A DNA stretch of 64,000 nucleotides, taken from the NCBI GenBank assembly GCA_030220185.1, contig JASPKZ010007552.1, positions 868,001 to 932,000 on the forward strand, given 5' to 3'. Below the pieces are notes generated by a model. It was given only the letters and a program-made list of their open reading frames with translations, was not told where the DNA came from and did not search any database. The position numbers were made by a program, and so were the translations under genes. The stretch comes from Diploptera punctata (taxonomy: Eukaryota > Arthropoda > Insecta > Blattodea > Blaberidae). Positions 54,869 through 64,000 of this stretch are shown here, piece by piece. Position 1 is the first letter of the stretch; each line of letters begins with the position of its first letter.

Positions 54869-55992
54869 TGTGGCAATTCATTCATCCAGCCTCCTGTGTA
54901 AATCTAAATAAATCCCTATCGGCAATAATAACCAGATGATATTATAACATCATTAAATGAAGCAGTTACTGGACTTAGGTCATATTTATATTCAAATTGA
55001 TCAGGGAAGAGAGTGGAACCTGATTATGTAAGAGCAAAGGCCGTATAAAATGATCCAAAGAAGTCAGCATCAATGTAATCAAATTATTAGTTATTAAAGA
55101 ATACTGACAACTCAGGTAATGTAAACCTTTCTTTTGTGAAGACGGAAGTGGCTGACACATGATAATAACTTACTAATGACAATGATCCTTTGCTCGACAG
55201 ATTGAGTAGAGATATCTTCTAAGCCTCCAGTTAACTGATTTAGCGTGATAACCATAACCCATTAGCTAATGTACAAGCGGGGGTTTTACCCTGACACAAA
55301 CATCGTTAGCAAAAAGTGTGGGAACATGGCAAGTTTCTAGCGTCGGAAGCCTAGGAAAAAACCCAAGCCTAAGAAGAAAAAACCCAAGCCTAGCTAATGT
55401 TTGTGACTAGACTGTACGTGAAGCCAGCACGGGGAAAAAAGGTCCAACCTCTGAAGGCGTAAATCGCCAATAATAAATTTGTAACACCCCCGGAATCAAA
55501 ATAGGAGGGCGCATTAACCAGTTATATGTTTCGTTATATGTGCCTAAGCACAGACCTTAGGTCCACGTGATCGAGGTAGTGGGAGTAACTAATTTACCTA
55601 TAGGCGAGAGAGGCTTCTCCTCGTCACTTACTTCTCGTAGATAATTTCATTAACTTACTTCTCGTAGATAATTTCATTAACTTACTTCTCGTGTATTAAT
55701 TTCATCAAGTCACTTCAAAACACTACGTTCTAAAAAGTTGGATAAATTCACTTCATACATATACAATTACTTGCAGTTTATAAAAGTCAAGAATAAACTA
55801 CTTTTACCAGATATTCTTTGTACATTAATTCTGCCCGACGAAGTCCTCGTGGAATCCCGAGATAAGAACCTCAACTCTACCGAATACCAACCGAGCAACC
55901 TAAGTTCTCACACATGGAGAACTCCTTCAGTATTCCTAGTGTCACTAGATCCAATCTTTACCTCTTGGCCCAACGATAAACCCCTTGCTCCA
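54869..55992 (+). repeat. 5' LTR
   Basis: 1124 bp. TGTGG...CTCCA ends. It contains a three-fold TTACTTCTCGTAGATAATTT-type repeat (55628-55710), paired AAAACCCAAGCCTA motifs near 55360-55395 and a TTTATAAAAG TATA-like box at 55778. It differs from the 3' LTR by one base near 55694 and a few near the 3' end. Confidence 0.95.
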
Positions 55993-56015
55993 TATTGGCT
56001 CCCTAACGTGCGGGC
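55993..56015 (+). promoter_or_regulatory. Candidate primer-binding site
   Basis: TTGGCTCCCTAACGTGCGGG begins 1-2 bp after the LTR. It has the TGG start and position of a tRNA primer-binding site, but I cannot assign the tRNA. Confidence 0.45.
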
Positions 56016-56301
56016 AGAATAGGTCGTAAAGTAACACACGAATAGAAATCAACGGCGAAGAACGACTAAGTCCCACGACCACGAGGCAACCAGGACAGAG
56101 AATATGATGGCAACAAGCAGACAGACAGCAACTGAAGGAAGGAAGCAGTAAGTGACACAACAACAGAATAAGCATTTTTTTTACTTTTTACCTATATAAG
56201 AAATCAAAATATTACAGTGATTTAACGGAGAATATATCTGTGTGTATTTATGTTGTTAAGAAGTAGGAATAGAAAGAGGCAGGCAAATAAAGATAAAAAA
56301 A

Positions 56302-57474
56302 ATGGATAGGAAACACGAAGAGATTAGGGAGAAGGCTTGTGGGCAACTGATTGAAGGAGAGAACGAAATCGTAAGGATGGGAGAGGACAACGAAGATGGC
56401 AGAGAGAACTTAGAGCAGAGCACAGGGGAAAGTAATGAAAACAACGCAAGAGTAGAAGCTAGAGGGGAAGTAGAGGACAAGGGAAATCCAAGCACCGACA
56501 CCATGAAATACATGGAAATGCTAATGTCGAGAATAGAGGAGATGGATAGAAGTAGGAAAATGGATTTAGAGACGATAGATAGAAGTAGGAAAATGGATTT
56601 AGAGACGATAGATAGAAATAGGAAAATGGATTTAGAGGCAATGCAGGGGAATATGAAACGGGAACTTGAAACTTGGAGAGGACAGATGGAGATAAGCAGG
56701 GAAAAGGATGTATTTACGTTGAAAGAAACATTAAGGGATGAGATGAGAAAAGATAGAGAGATGCTAGAAGCGAAAATAAATGAATCGTCAGCGTGTGTAG
56801 AACTAAAGATAAATAAAACGGAACAAAAACGTATTAAAGACTTAGAGAAAACAGAAAACAGGGTAATAAGTCAAATGAGAACAGGGATGAACAATAGTAT
56901 AACAACGTTACAAACTAACTTAGGGGAGAAACAGGAGGAATTACAAGGGGAAATAAAACGAGTCGACAAGAATGTGCTCTGTAGTGTAGAGAACTCGGAC
57001 AAAAGGGTAAATTATATGTGTCTATTTGTACAAAAGCCAGCCCACGAACAAGAAACACTAAAGCCCCAAGTAGCTCAGAAAATTGCAGAGCAGGATAAAC
57101 GCTCTGAATTGATCGAAATGATAGTAGAGCCTAGATTTAATGAGTTAGGCATTGATATAGTGCAGAAAATGAATAACCAAACTGCCAAACTAAATGATGA
57201 AATACGTGTTCCTACAGAGAAAGATAATAGTGTATGTCAAAATGATAGGACCCCAGAAAATAAATCATACGCGTCGGAGAGTGTTTCTTGGACGACGGCT
57301 AATCACAAAACATATGCACGTATAGAGATACTAGGGAACCCAGAGATCGCTAGTAATTCTGTGGCGCATACTAACATAGATGATAGAAGTAAGAATCATT
57401 TGAAAAATTTTGACAAAAGTCTAGTCATCATATGTGAATCTAAGGATAAGATTGAGGCTGTAAAGACCCGATAA
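56302..57474 (+). CDS. Gag-like coiled-coil protein, 390 aa
   Basis: ATG at 56302 opens an intact frame beginning MDRKHEEIREKACGQLIEGE. It is highly charged and Lys/Glu/Asp-rich. A perfect-to-near-perfect 11-residue repeat, DRSRKMDLETI, occurs three times (residues 82-113). Long heptad-like helices follow (about 115-245), then a less charged C-terminal third ending CESKDKIEAVKTR. This matches the N-terminal coiled-coil style of Gag proteins of some insect LTR retrotransposons. No zinc knuckle (C-x2-C-x4-H-x4-C) and no obvious capsid domain are visible, so it may be only part of Gag. It is the only long ORF between the LTRs, placed about 310 bp after the 5' LTR, as expected for gag. Confidence 0.72.
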   Translation: MDRKHEEIREKACGQLIEGENEIVRMGEDNEDGRENLEQSTGESNENNARVEARGEVEDKGNPSTDTMKYMEMLMSRIEEMDRSRKMDLETIDRSRKMDLETIDRNRKMDLEAMQGNMKRELETWRGQMEISREKDVFTLKETLRDEMRKDREMLEAKINESSACVELKINKTEQKRIKDLEKTENRVISQMRTGMNNSITTLQTNLGEKQEELQGEIKRVDKNVLCSVENSDKRVNYMCLFVQKPAHEQETLKPQVAQKIAEQDKRSELIEMIVEPRFNELGIDIVQKMNNQTAKLNDEIRVPTEKDNSVCQNDRTPENKSYASESVSWTTANHKTYARIEILGNPEIASNSVAHTNIDDRSKNHLKNFDKSLVIICESKDKIEAVKTR

Positions 57475-58734
57475 ATTACCATGCGAGTGTTCAGAGTTTG
57501 TTTGCGTGTGGGCGTAGTATCGCAAAACATGTATATAATAATAGTACAGGAGGCCTTTGCGAGTTAACAGACTGTGAAATTAGACACTAATAGTATTAAG
57601 GGTAGATAGACGGACAGTGAAAATGACACTCGAAAAATAGGAGGGAGAGATTTTTACACGTAAGAATGACAACGGAATGGATATATTACGTATGTGTGTA
57701 TGTCTTGCATTGTACTATATTGTATTGTGTGCACAGGTAGACACTACTGTGATTTTAGGTATGAGATAAAGGTCAATGTAAACGCTGAAATTATGCAGTA
57801 CCCAGGTAAGGAAGTGGTTATATACCGACAAAATTTTGATATAACATACAAAAGGTACAAACATATAAGCTCTACATAATCCCCAAACGAAAAAAAAAAA
57901 AAAACAAGACCTGATAAATTATACTTAAATGCATGAACCAGTTTTCACGGGATTCGAACTCAATACTAGCTGAGATTAGGACATAAATGAAAAGTATTAG
58001 TGAAAAAAAAATAAATAAGTGTTGTATGGTAAAGTACCAAATATAATCAGTAATTAAAATAAATAACACTAATAAAGTGATTAAATAGGCCTAGATGAAA
58101 ACGCTAATCGCGAGAGGAAAGGGCAAAATGACTGCGAAAAAAAATAAAGTGAAATGTCAATTTAGATATTAATCATGATAATACCCCCATATTGATGAAT
58201 ATGATATAATTAATTGAATTAGGGTGAATACATAACACATGCATGTCCACTTTCAGCTAAGATTGAGGGTGATTAATAAATTGTTGATTTGAACTTATCG
58301 ATAGAGAATGGATCTATATTTTTAAATGTTTTAACCCAATCGCTCGAGCAGGAAGCTGCAGTATCTACTTAATCCAGTAAATGTTAAAATGAGCCCAGAT
58401 AGGCCATTGTCATTGTTTAATACATATAGGTAATTGAAGAAACTTGTACAACAATCTGAATACGAATAATATCATGATGATTATGATTCTTTTGTCTAAA
58501 ATAACAATCAGACAGCGTAAACATAGGAGCTAATGAGACAGGGTGAAGCTCAATGCACCTTAATTGAAAGGCCGAGTGACGGTGTGAACCTATAAAGCGT
58601 GAGGAATTTATTTGTTGATTATATTTACAGAATTTAATTTGTAGACGTGGGCCGAAGCGGCACGTCACTGTGTTTGTATAACACGTGCTATTTTGTTGAA
58701 AATATTTGAGGGCAAGGGATCCCGTATTATCTAA
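57475..58734. other. LTR-element interior, non-coding
   Basis: AT-rich interior where pol would lie; only short, motif-free frames. No RT, RNase H or integrase motif was found on either strand. Confidence 0.6.
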
Positions 58735-59085
58735 TAATGAGATGAGATGAAGTCATGGTCGCTGGTGAAAGCGAATGTGACAATTTGTGCGAATTTGTAT
58801 TCGATGTTAATAATGAGATGAGATGAGGTCATGATCGCTGATGGAAGCGAATGTGACAATTTGTGCGAATTTGTATTCGATGTTAATAATGAGATGAGAT
58901 GAAGTCATGGTCGCTGGTGAAAGCGAATGTGACAATTTGTGCGAATTTGTATTCGATGTTAATAATGAGATGAGATGAGGTCATGATCGCTGATGGAAGC
59001 GAATGTGACAATTTGTGCGAATTTGTATTCGATGTTAATAATGAGATGAGATGAAGTCATGGTCGCTGGTGGAAGCGAATGTGAC
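58735..59085. repeat. 76-bp tandem repeat with alternating variants
   Basis: TAATGAGATGAGATG starts at 58735, 58811, 58887, 58963 and 59039, a strict 76-bp period. Units 1 and 3 carry AAGTCATGGTCGCTGGTGAA and units 2 and 4 carry AGGTCATGATCGCTGATGGA. Unit 5 resembles the first type and breaks off after GTGACAT. The arrangement is A-B-A-B-A', a 152-bp higher-order unit. Confidence 0.95.
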
Positions 59086-59961
59086 ATACTATACGATTCT
59101 GCATTCGAAGGAAATGATTTTGCACGCTTAGGAAAATAACGTCGTTTGGCTGAGCAATGATATAGCCAGCTATGCTTTGGCAAAGTAAATGGGCCGAAAT
59201 ATGTTGAGAATAAAATATTAAGAATCATGAATATTTCATGGATTAATAATCATGATGAATTCGTATGTATGCAATACCTATGGGGAAAATATGATATCAG
59301 GATGTAATACTATCAATAATAATTGTTTATAACGATAGCACAGCTGCTTGAACGCGATATTTAGTATTTTGGTCGCAAAGATATAGATCCATGTAAATAA
59401 GTCTTATTGACTCAATTTAAATTAAATTTAGCAAAACTGAAGTATTATTCGACATATGGTTTGAAGTAGACAAAACTGGTTCATCGCAAATGAATTCCCA
59501 AGCTGTAGACGCACATTATAATGTAGGTAGATATTAAGGTGTAAATTAAATTGAAAATAAACAGTTACACATGAAGAAGCAATTTATGCTATACTGGTAT
59601 TCAACTAAATAGTTTTGAATGGTAATTGTATAAGCATGAATGGTTTGAGTAGACCACCAAATATATTAAGGGTGTATCTTTTTTTTTCTTAATGAATATT
59701 TATGTATGTCTATATTGCAGAAAGTGAGTCTATTTAACCTCAAAGAACGATCCCAGGTAAAAGGGGTACATATCAGTGTTTACAATCTGAACATAATTGA
59801 CGTGCTGGCAACACTCTCAGGGTTAACGTGCTCTAACCAAAATATTATAGCCATTTTTTCTTTAAAGGCCACTATAGCTATGATACTAGCATTATATTAC
59901 GCGAGAGGATTATAAACAAATAAAAAAATCCCTTGATTTTTCCATTTGTTTATAGGGCATT
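59086..59961. other. LTR-element interior, 3' part
   Basis: AT-rich and motif-free. A polypurine tract is expected just upstream of 59962, but only a weak candidate (AAACAAATAAAAAAA at 59914-59928) is visible. Confidence 0.5.
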
Positions 59962-61083
59962 TGTGGCAATTCATTCATCCAGCCTCCTGTGTAAATCTAA
60001 ATAAATCCCTATCGGCAATAATAACCAGATGATATTATAACATCATTAAATGAAGCAGTTACTGGACTTAGGTCATATTTATATTCAAATTGATCAGGGA
60101 AGAGAGTGGAACCTGATTATGTAAGAGCAAAGGCCGTATAAAATGATCCAAAGAAGTCAGCATCAATGTAATCAAATTATTAGTTATTAAAGAATACTGA
60201 CAACTCAGGTAATGTAAACCTTTCTTTTGTGAAGACGGAAGTGGCTGACACATGATAATAACTTACTAATGACAATGATCCTTTGCTCGACAGATTGAGT
60301 AGAGATATCTTCTAAGCCTCCAGTTAACTGATTTAGCGTGATAACCATAACCCATTAGCTAATGTACAAGCGGGGGTTTTACCCTGACACAAACATCGTT
60401 AGCAAAAAGTGTGGGAACATGGCAAGTTTCTAGCGTCGGAAGCCTAGGAAAAAACCCAAGCCTAAGAAGAAAAAACCCAAGCCTAGCTAATGTTTGTGAC
60501 TAGACTGTACGTGAAGCCAGCACGGGGAAAAAAGGTCCAACCTCTGAAGGCGTAAATCGCCAATAATAAATTTGTAACACCCCCGGAATCAAAATAGGAG
60601 GGCGCATTAACCAGTTATATGTTTCGTTATATGTGCCTAAGCACAGACCTTAGGTCCACGTGATCGAGGTAGTGGGAGTAACTAATTTACCTATAGGCGA
60701 GAGAGGCTTCTCCTCGTCACTTACTTCTCGTAGATAATTTCATTAACTTACTTCTCGTAGATAATTTCATTAACTTACTTCTCGTGTATAATTTCATCAA
60801 GTCACTTCAAAACACTACGTTCTAAAAAGTTGGATAAATTCACTTCATACATATACAATTACTTGCAGTTTATAAAAGTCAAGAATAAACTACTTTTACC
60901 AGATATTCTTTGTACATTAATTCTGCCCGACGAAGTCCTCGTGGAATCCCGAGATAAGAACCTCAACTCTACCGAATACCAACCGAGCAACCTAAGTTCT
61001 CACACATGGAGAACTCCTTCAGTATTCCTAGTGTCACTAGATCCAATCTTTACCTCTTGGCCCAAACAATAAACCCCTCTCCA
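59962..61083 (+). repeat. 3' LTR
   Basis: 1122 bp, nearly identical to 54869-55992. It lacks one T in TGTATAATTTCATC and has small differences at the 3' end (CCCAAACAATAAACCCCTCT). Confidence 0.95.
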
Positions 61084-61092
61084 ATATATATA

Positions 61093-61542
61093 CGAGGTGT
61101 GATCAATAAGTTTCCGGAATGAGGCCACAAACACAACACAACACTTCAAAGTTTCTATTCAGCACTGTCACCCTCGAAGTAGTCACCTAGGGAGTTGATA
61201 CACTTGTCCCAGCGCTTCTGCCAATGCTGGAAGCACTTCTGGAAGTCGTCTTCTTTAAATGTGTCCAATGCCTTCTGCGATTCGCGCTGGATGACATCAA
61301 TGTCCTCAAAACGATGTCCTCGGAGCCGAATTTTTAGCCGTGGGAACAGGAAAAAGTCTGCTGGAGCCAGATCTGGAGAATAGACTGGATGGGGAACAGT
61401 ACTCATCCTATTTTTGTCCAAAAACTGGCGGACAGAAATTGTTTTGTGCGCGGGCGCATTGTCGTGATGCAGGAACCTGTCACCAGTCCTCCATTCGCAT
61501 GTTCAAATCGTCTTTCAAAATGCTTTGAACACTTCCAAACGA

Positions 61543-61545
<3 letters not shown>
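61093..61545 (-). pseudogene. mariner transposase, C-terminal half with 3' terminal repeat
   Basis: The minus strand reads LHHDNAPAHKTISVRQFL (second catalytic Asp), then VYSPDLAPADFFLFPRLK (third Asp, DD34D-type) and the C terminus LGDYFEGDSAE. The terminal sequence CGAGGTGTGATCAATAAGTT starts at 61093 after TA (61091-61092). The N-terminal half and other end are missing: the copy stops at a (TA)n run at 61543, and stops appear in its last 20 codons upstream. It abuts the 3' LTR directly. Confidence 0.88.
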
Positions 61546-61580
<35 letters not shown>

Positions 61581-61704
61581 TTCCATAGTAATTCTGCCCG
61601 AGGGCAGGTCTTTCACTGCAATCATATCATATCCACGCTATGCTTTGCAGCTTTACTAGGGAATTGTAGGTGTGGTAGCTTCCCGTTGCTTTCCACACCG
61701 GTGA

Positions 61705-61735
<31 letters not shown>

Positions 61736-61904
61736 CGGCCATATGATTTCGGGGACCGTTTGGGCCTTAACGTTTTCCTGACATGTGTCTTACAGGTGAG
61801 GAAAAACCCCGATAAAAACCTCACCCAGAAAAACTGCCCCGACCGGGATCGAACCCTGGCCCGCTGCGTGACAAGGCAGCACGCTACCTCGAGACCACAG
61901 CGGT

Positions 61905-61946
<42 letters not shown>

Positions 61947-61965
61947 AAATAGAAAGGAGAATCAC

Positions 61966-61998
<33 letters not shown>
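61546..61998. repeat. (TA)n runs around a SINE
   Basis: TA runs at 61543-61577, 61908-61940 and 61964-61998. The short sequence between the last two (AAATGAAATAGAAAGGAGAA) recurs partly after 61998 (AATGAAATAGAATCACAC), suggesting slippage or local duplication. Confidence 0.9.
61579..61909 (-). mobile_element. tRNA-derived SINE, family 2, within (TA)n
   Basis: The reverse complement starts CCACCGCTGTGGTCTCGAGG, has GGGTTCGATCCCGGTC-type B-box sequence (here CAGGGTTCGATCCCGG), CACCTGTAAGACACATGTC and an expanded (ATC)n run (61707-61735). It is full length, in the same orientation as, and closely matching, 5119-5471. TA repeats on both sides hide any target duplication. Confidence 0.93.
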
Positions 61999-62001
<3 letters not shown>

Positions 62002-62084
62002 GAAATAGAATCACACAAGCATGGAACAAATTCTGGGCTCTAAAGTTTATATTATTAGAAAAATACATCAGCCTAAAAATTAAA

Positions 62085-62590
62085 AAGCAGTCATGGACAT
62101 GTGTGTACTACCCGTGTTAACTTACGGCTCGCAGACATGGTCATTATCAAGAAAAGGAACATGCATGCTAGAGATTTGCCAAGAAAAATGGAGCGGAAAC
62201 TATTAAATATCACAAAAAGGGACCGCTTCAGGAACGAGGAATCCATAAAATAACGAGGCTAAAAGACGTAGCAGCATCAGCAATGGGGTTAAAATGGAAA
62301 TGGGGGGGGGTCATATGCTCCGAATGGATCCTAAGAAGTGGACTTATACAGTGACTGTGCGGGAACCCAGACTAGGGAAAAGGAAAGTGGAAAGACAAAA
62401 AAAAAAAGGCGTTGGATTGAAGTGTTCAAGTGTCATCTAGGAACATTGTGGACTAGAATAGCACAAGACAGACAAAGATGGAAGCTATCCATAACAAAGT
62501 TAAGTGATAGTCCCAAGGGATTGGCTAACCCGGGGATATAACGTAAGCCACCCTGCAGTCGCAGGATGCCCTTGTCCGAAATGGGATAAT
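62085..62590 (+). pseudogene. LINE C-terminal fragment, another lineage
   Basis: Plus strand: DMCVLPVLTYGSQTWSLSRK, LEICQEKWSG, VKMEMGG and then, after frame changes, RRWIEVFKCHLGTLWTRIAQ, DRQRWKLSITKL. This is the YGxQTW and RxxW.IAQDRxxWK pattern of arthropod LINE C termini, different from the RTE-like copies. The ending TAATTCTAATTCTAAT is a short tail repeat. Confidence 0.75.
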
Positions 62591-62609
62591 TATGGGCTAA
62601 TTCTAATTC

Positions 62610-62611
62610 TA

Positions 62612-62649
<38 letters not shown>
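62610..62649. repeat. (AT)n(GT)n microsatellite
   Basis: About 9 AT units then about 10 GT units. Confidence 0.93.
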
Positions 62650-62657
62650 AATTAATG

Positions 62658-63017
62658 TCGCCCGTGTTGGCTAGCAGTTAAATCCCTTGCTTCAAGTCCC
62701 GAGGGTCGCGGGATCAAACCCGGCCGTGGTTGATGATTATTTAGGATGGAAAAATCAAAGGGATTTCTCGAGCCTGAACATTTCTACGGTCTTAAAAGAA
62801 CTACAAGCCTGAATGAAACTGCCGCAGTGCAAAATTTAACGAACATTTATTCATTCTAGTAATACCTGAGTTACCAACAAATTGTCTCATTGAGAAGGAA
62901 AACCGGGCACGTGTTAGTAGCTGACATCTGTTGGCAAACGATTGTAAATAAATTACCATGGTTAAGAAACTTACCGATAGGAGGGCACCCTTATCCCAAT
63001 GACAAAAAAGGATACAT

Positions 63018-63048
<31 letters not shown>

Positions 63049-63075
63049 AGAAGAGAGAAGAAGAAGAAGAAAGAA
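62658..63075 (+). mobile_element. tRNA-derived SINE, family 1 relative, (AAG)n tail
   Basis: CCGTGTTGGCTAGCAGTTAA (A box), then CGAGGGTCGCGGGATCAAAC (B box with one change) and CCGGCCGTGG. The body shares AGCCTGAATGAAACTG and TTTAGGATGGAAAAATC with family 1, but the 3' part differs. It ends in (AAG)n at 63019-63075. A Lys-rich open frame over the tail is not a gene. Confidence 0.82.
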
Positions 63076-63299
63076 GCTAAAACACATTTGCATAATGGGG
63101 TCTCACAGTAAACTTACAAGAAAGAGAATATTTGGCAATAAATAACAATGAAAGAGAAAATATAATATTGGAAAAATGAAATCAAATAAAGCAAGTGAAA
63201 AAAAGTAAATATTTGGGATTAATTATGGATGACAATAAAGATATAGGAGGAGGAACAAGAAGTATAGATTGAATTGAGTAGCGAAAAAATATCGTTGTT
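63076..63299. other. Unassigned interval
   Basis: AT-rich; may belong to the upstream part of the following LINE, but no motif is clear. Confidence 0.4.
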
Positions 63300-64000
63300 A
63301 AATTCCATATGGTGGGATAAGCATATATGGAAAGACCAAAAAATATATTGGTAAAACATTGGTGGAATATGTTTCAATATATGGAAGTGGGGTATGGACA
63401 ATCAATAAGTACTTACAAGAATAGACTAATAGCTCTATACATGGATTATTTACGAAGAAGTGCCAGAAAGTCAAAATTAGAACATGTCACAAATAAGCAA
63501 ATTACAAACATAATGTAACCAGAAGAAAGCCTAATTGAAAGAATTGAGGAGAAGGAATTAAAATGGTTAGAGCATATTTTAAGAATGCAAGATGAGCGAT
63601 GGGGGGCAAGCTGTAGCGTAGTGGTTAAGGCACTAAGCTATAAGCCGGAGGGTCGAGGGTTCAAGTCCCGTTGGGGTCAGGATTTTTAAACTGACCCAAA
63701 CCCTCTGGCGGCACTATGGCCCTGGGGTTGACTCAGCCTCTAACGGAAATGAGTACCAAACGTTTGTTCTGGGGGTAAAGGCGGCCGTCACGCAGGGCTG
63801 ACAACCCGGCTGACGTAAAGTGCCGATTGTCTAGAAAAAGGGCCTCCGGGCCTGTTGTGGGATCACTTTACTTTACTTACTTACTTAGATGAGCGATGGC
63901 CGAAATTACTATATCAATGGCAACCGACCAGAAAGAAGAAAAGATGGAGACCAAAGTTAACATGAAGGAAAGCATGAGGATAGTAATGCAAGCAAGAGAC
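63300..64000 (+). pseudogene. LINE C-terminal fragment split by a SINE
   Basis: Plus strand: YGQSISTYKNRLIALYMDYL, RRSARKSKLEHVTNKQITNI, then SLIERIEEKELKWLEHILRM and QDERW up to 63602. After the SINE, PKLLYQWQPTRKKK continues the same motif series (LKWxxHxxRM..RWPKxxxxW.P). It runs to the right window edge with SMRIVMQARD. It is a further LINE lineage. Stops are present, and the catalytic box lies outside or is lost. Confidence 0.82.
63603..63886 (+). mobile_element. tRNA-derived SINE, family 3, with 13-bp TSD
   Basis: AGATGAGCGATGG occurs at 63590-63602 and 63887-63899, a perfect 13-bp target duplication within the LINE. The insert has GCTGTAGCGTAGTGGTTAAG (A box), GAGGGTTCAAGTCCCGT (B box), a body shared with 17850-18160 and a (CTTA)n tail (63866-63886). 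Confidence 0.96.

Larger units (their letters stand above)
54869..61083 (+). mobile_element. Young LTR retrotransposon with Gag-only coding capacity
   Basis: Two near-identical direct repeats (54869-55992 and 59962-61083) enclose a 3.97-kb interior. The LTRs start TGTGGCAATTCATTCATCCA and end CTCCA. (TA)n sequence flanks both outer ends, so the 5-bp target duplication cannot be fixed exactly. The interior holds one Gag-like ORF and a tandem repeat. I find no protease, reverse transcriptase, RNase H or integrase. This is the layout of a non-autonomous element relying on a partner's Pol. Clade undetermined. Confidence 0.93.

Noticed and set aside
62890..63111. Lys-rich 73-codon frame
   Set aside because: Covers the (AAG)n tail of a SINE.

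Overview
This looks like a gene-poor, AT-rich, repeat-saturated stretch of an insect nuclear genome. The protein remnants resemble transposable-element families known from cockroaches and other insects, and a Periplaneta-like cockroach is my best guess. That is inference from family resemblance; nothing in the window names the species. I found no convincing intact host gene. Nearly every recognisable coding trace is a mobile-element protein, almost always broken by stops and frameshifts.

Layout. 0-4.4 kb: a diverged ~140-bp tandem array interrupted by a LINE tail and a SINE, next to a homogeneous 15 x 81-bp array. 4.4-13.7 kb: a CR1/Jockey-like LINE split by a SINE, a gypsy integrase relic, an RTE-type LINE tail, a complete but dead Tc1 element with long inverted repeats, LINE 3' ends and SINEs. 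14.2-15.6 kb: the first of four copies of an unusual composite element. 16.6-20.8 kb: two decayed genes of insect transposase-like families. 21.8-26.2 kb: a possible large inverted-repeat element, an LTR-like block and one small ORF. 26.7-32.1 kb: a nested stack in which one RTE-like LINE is split by a Tigger-type element, a second TA-flanked element (itself carrying a DD41D mariner), a third DNA element and an unidentified insert. 34.3-37.9 kb: a tandem duplication of a dead mariner-like element. 38-41.6 kb: two RTE-like LINEs flanking a 302-bp insertion that is almost wholly a perfect palindrome with hammerhead-like motifs. 42-49.2 kb: composites A, B and D, with D inside another TA-flanked transposon. 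49.6-54.8 kb: more LINE tails. 54.9-61.1 kb: a young LTR retrotransposon with near-identical LTRs and only a Gag-like ORF. 61.1-64 kb: a mariner fragment, SINEs, LINE tails and microsatellites.

Most interesting. (1) The insertion at 39446-39747: two perfect 133-bp inverted arms, a hammerhead-like core on each strand and a 12-bp target-site duplication, probably Penelope-like in origin. (2) The composite family: a ~200-bp-armed palindrome, an intron-retaining tRNA-Tyr-like sequence, 1-4 copies of a ~165-bp repeat, and a shared ACACGCTTTAT motif near both ends; copy-specific changes are mirrored in both palindrome arms. (3) The nested stack, where the uninterrupted LINE copy at 40-41.6 kb gives the empty-site sequence and so the order of insertion.

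Genes do not cooperate in pathways here. The logic is element biology: LINE machinery that could mobilise SINEs, autonomous and deleted DNA transposons, and one non-autonomous LTR element.
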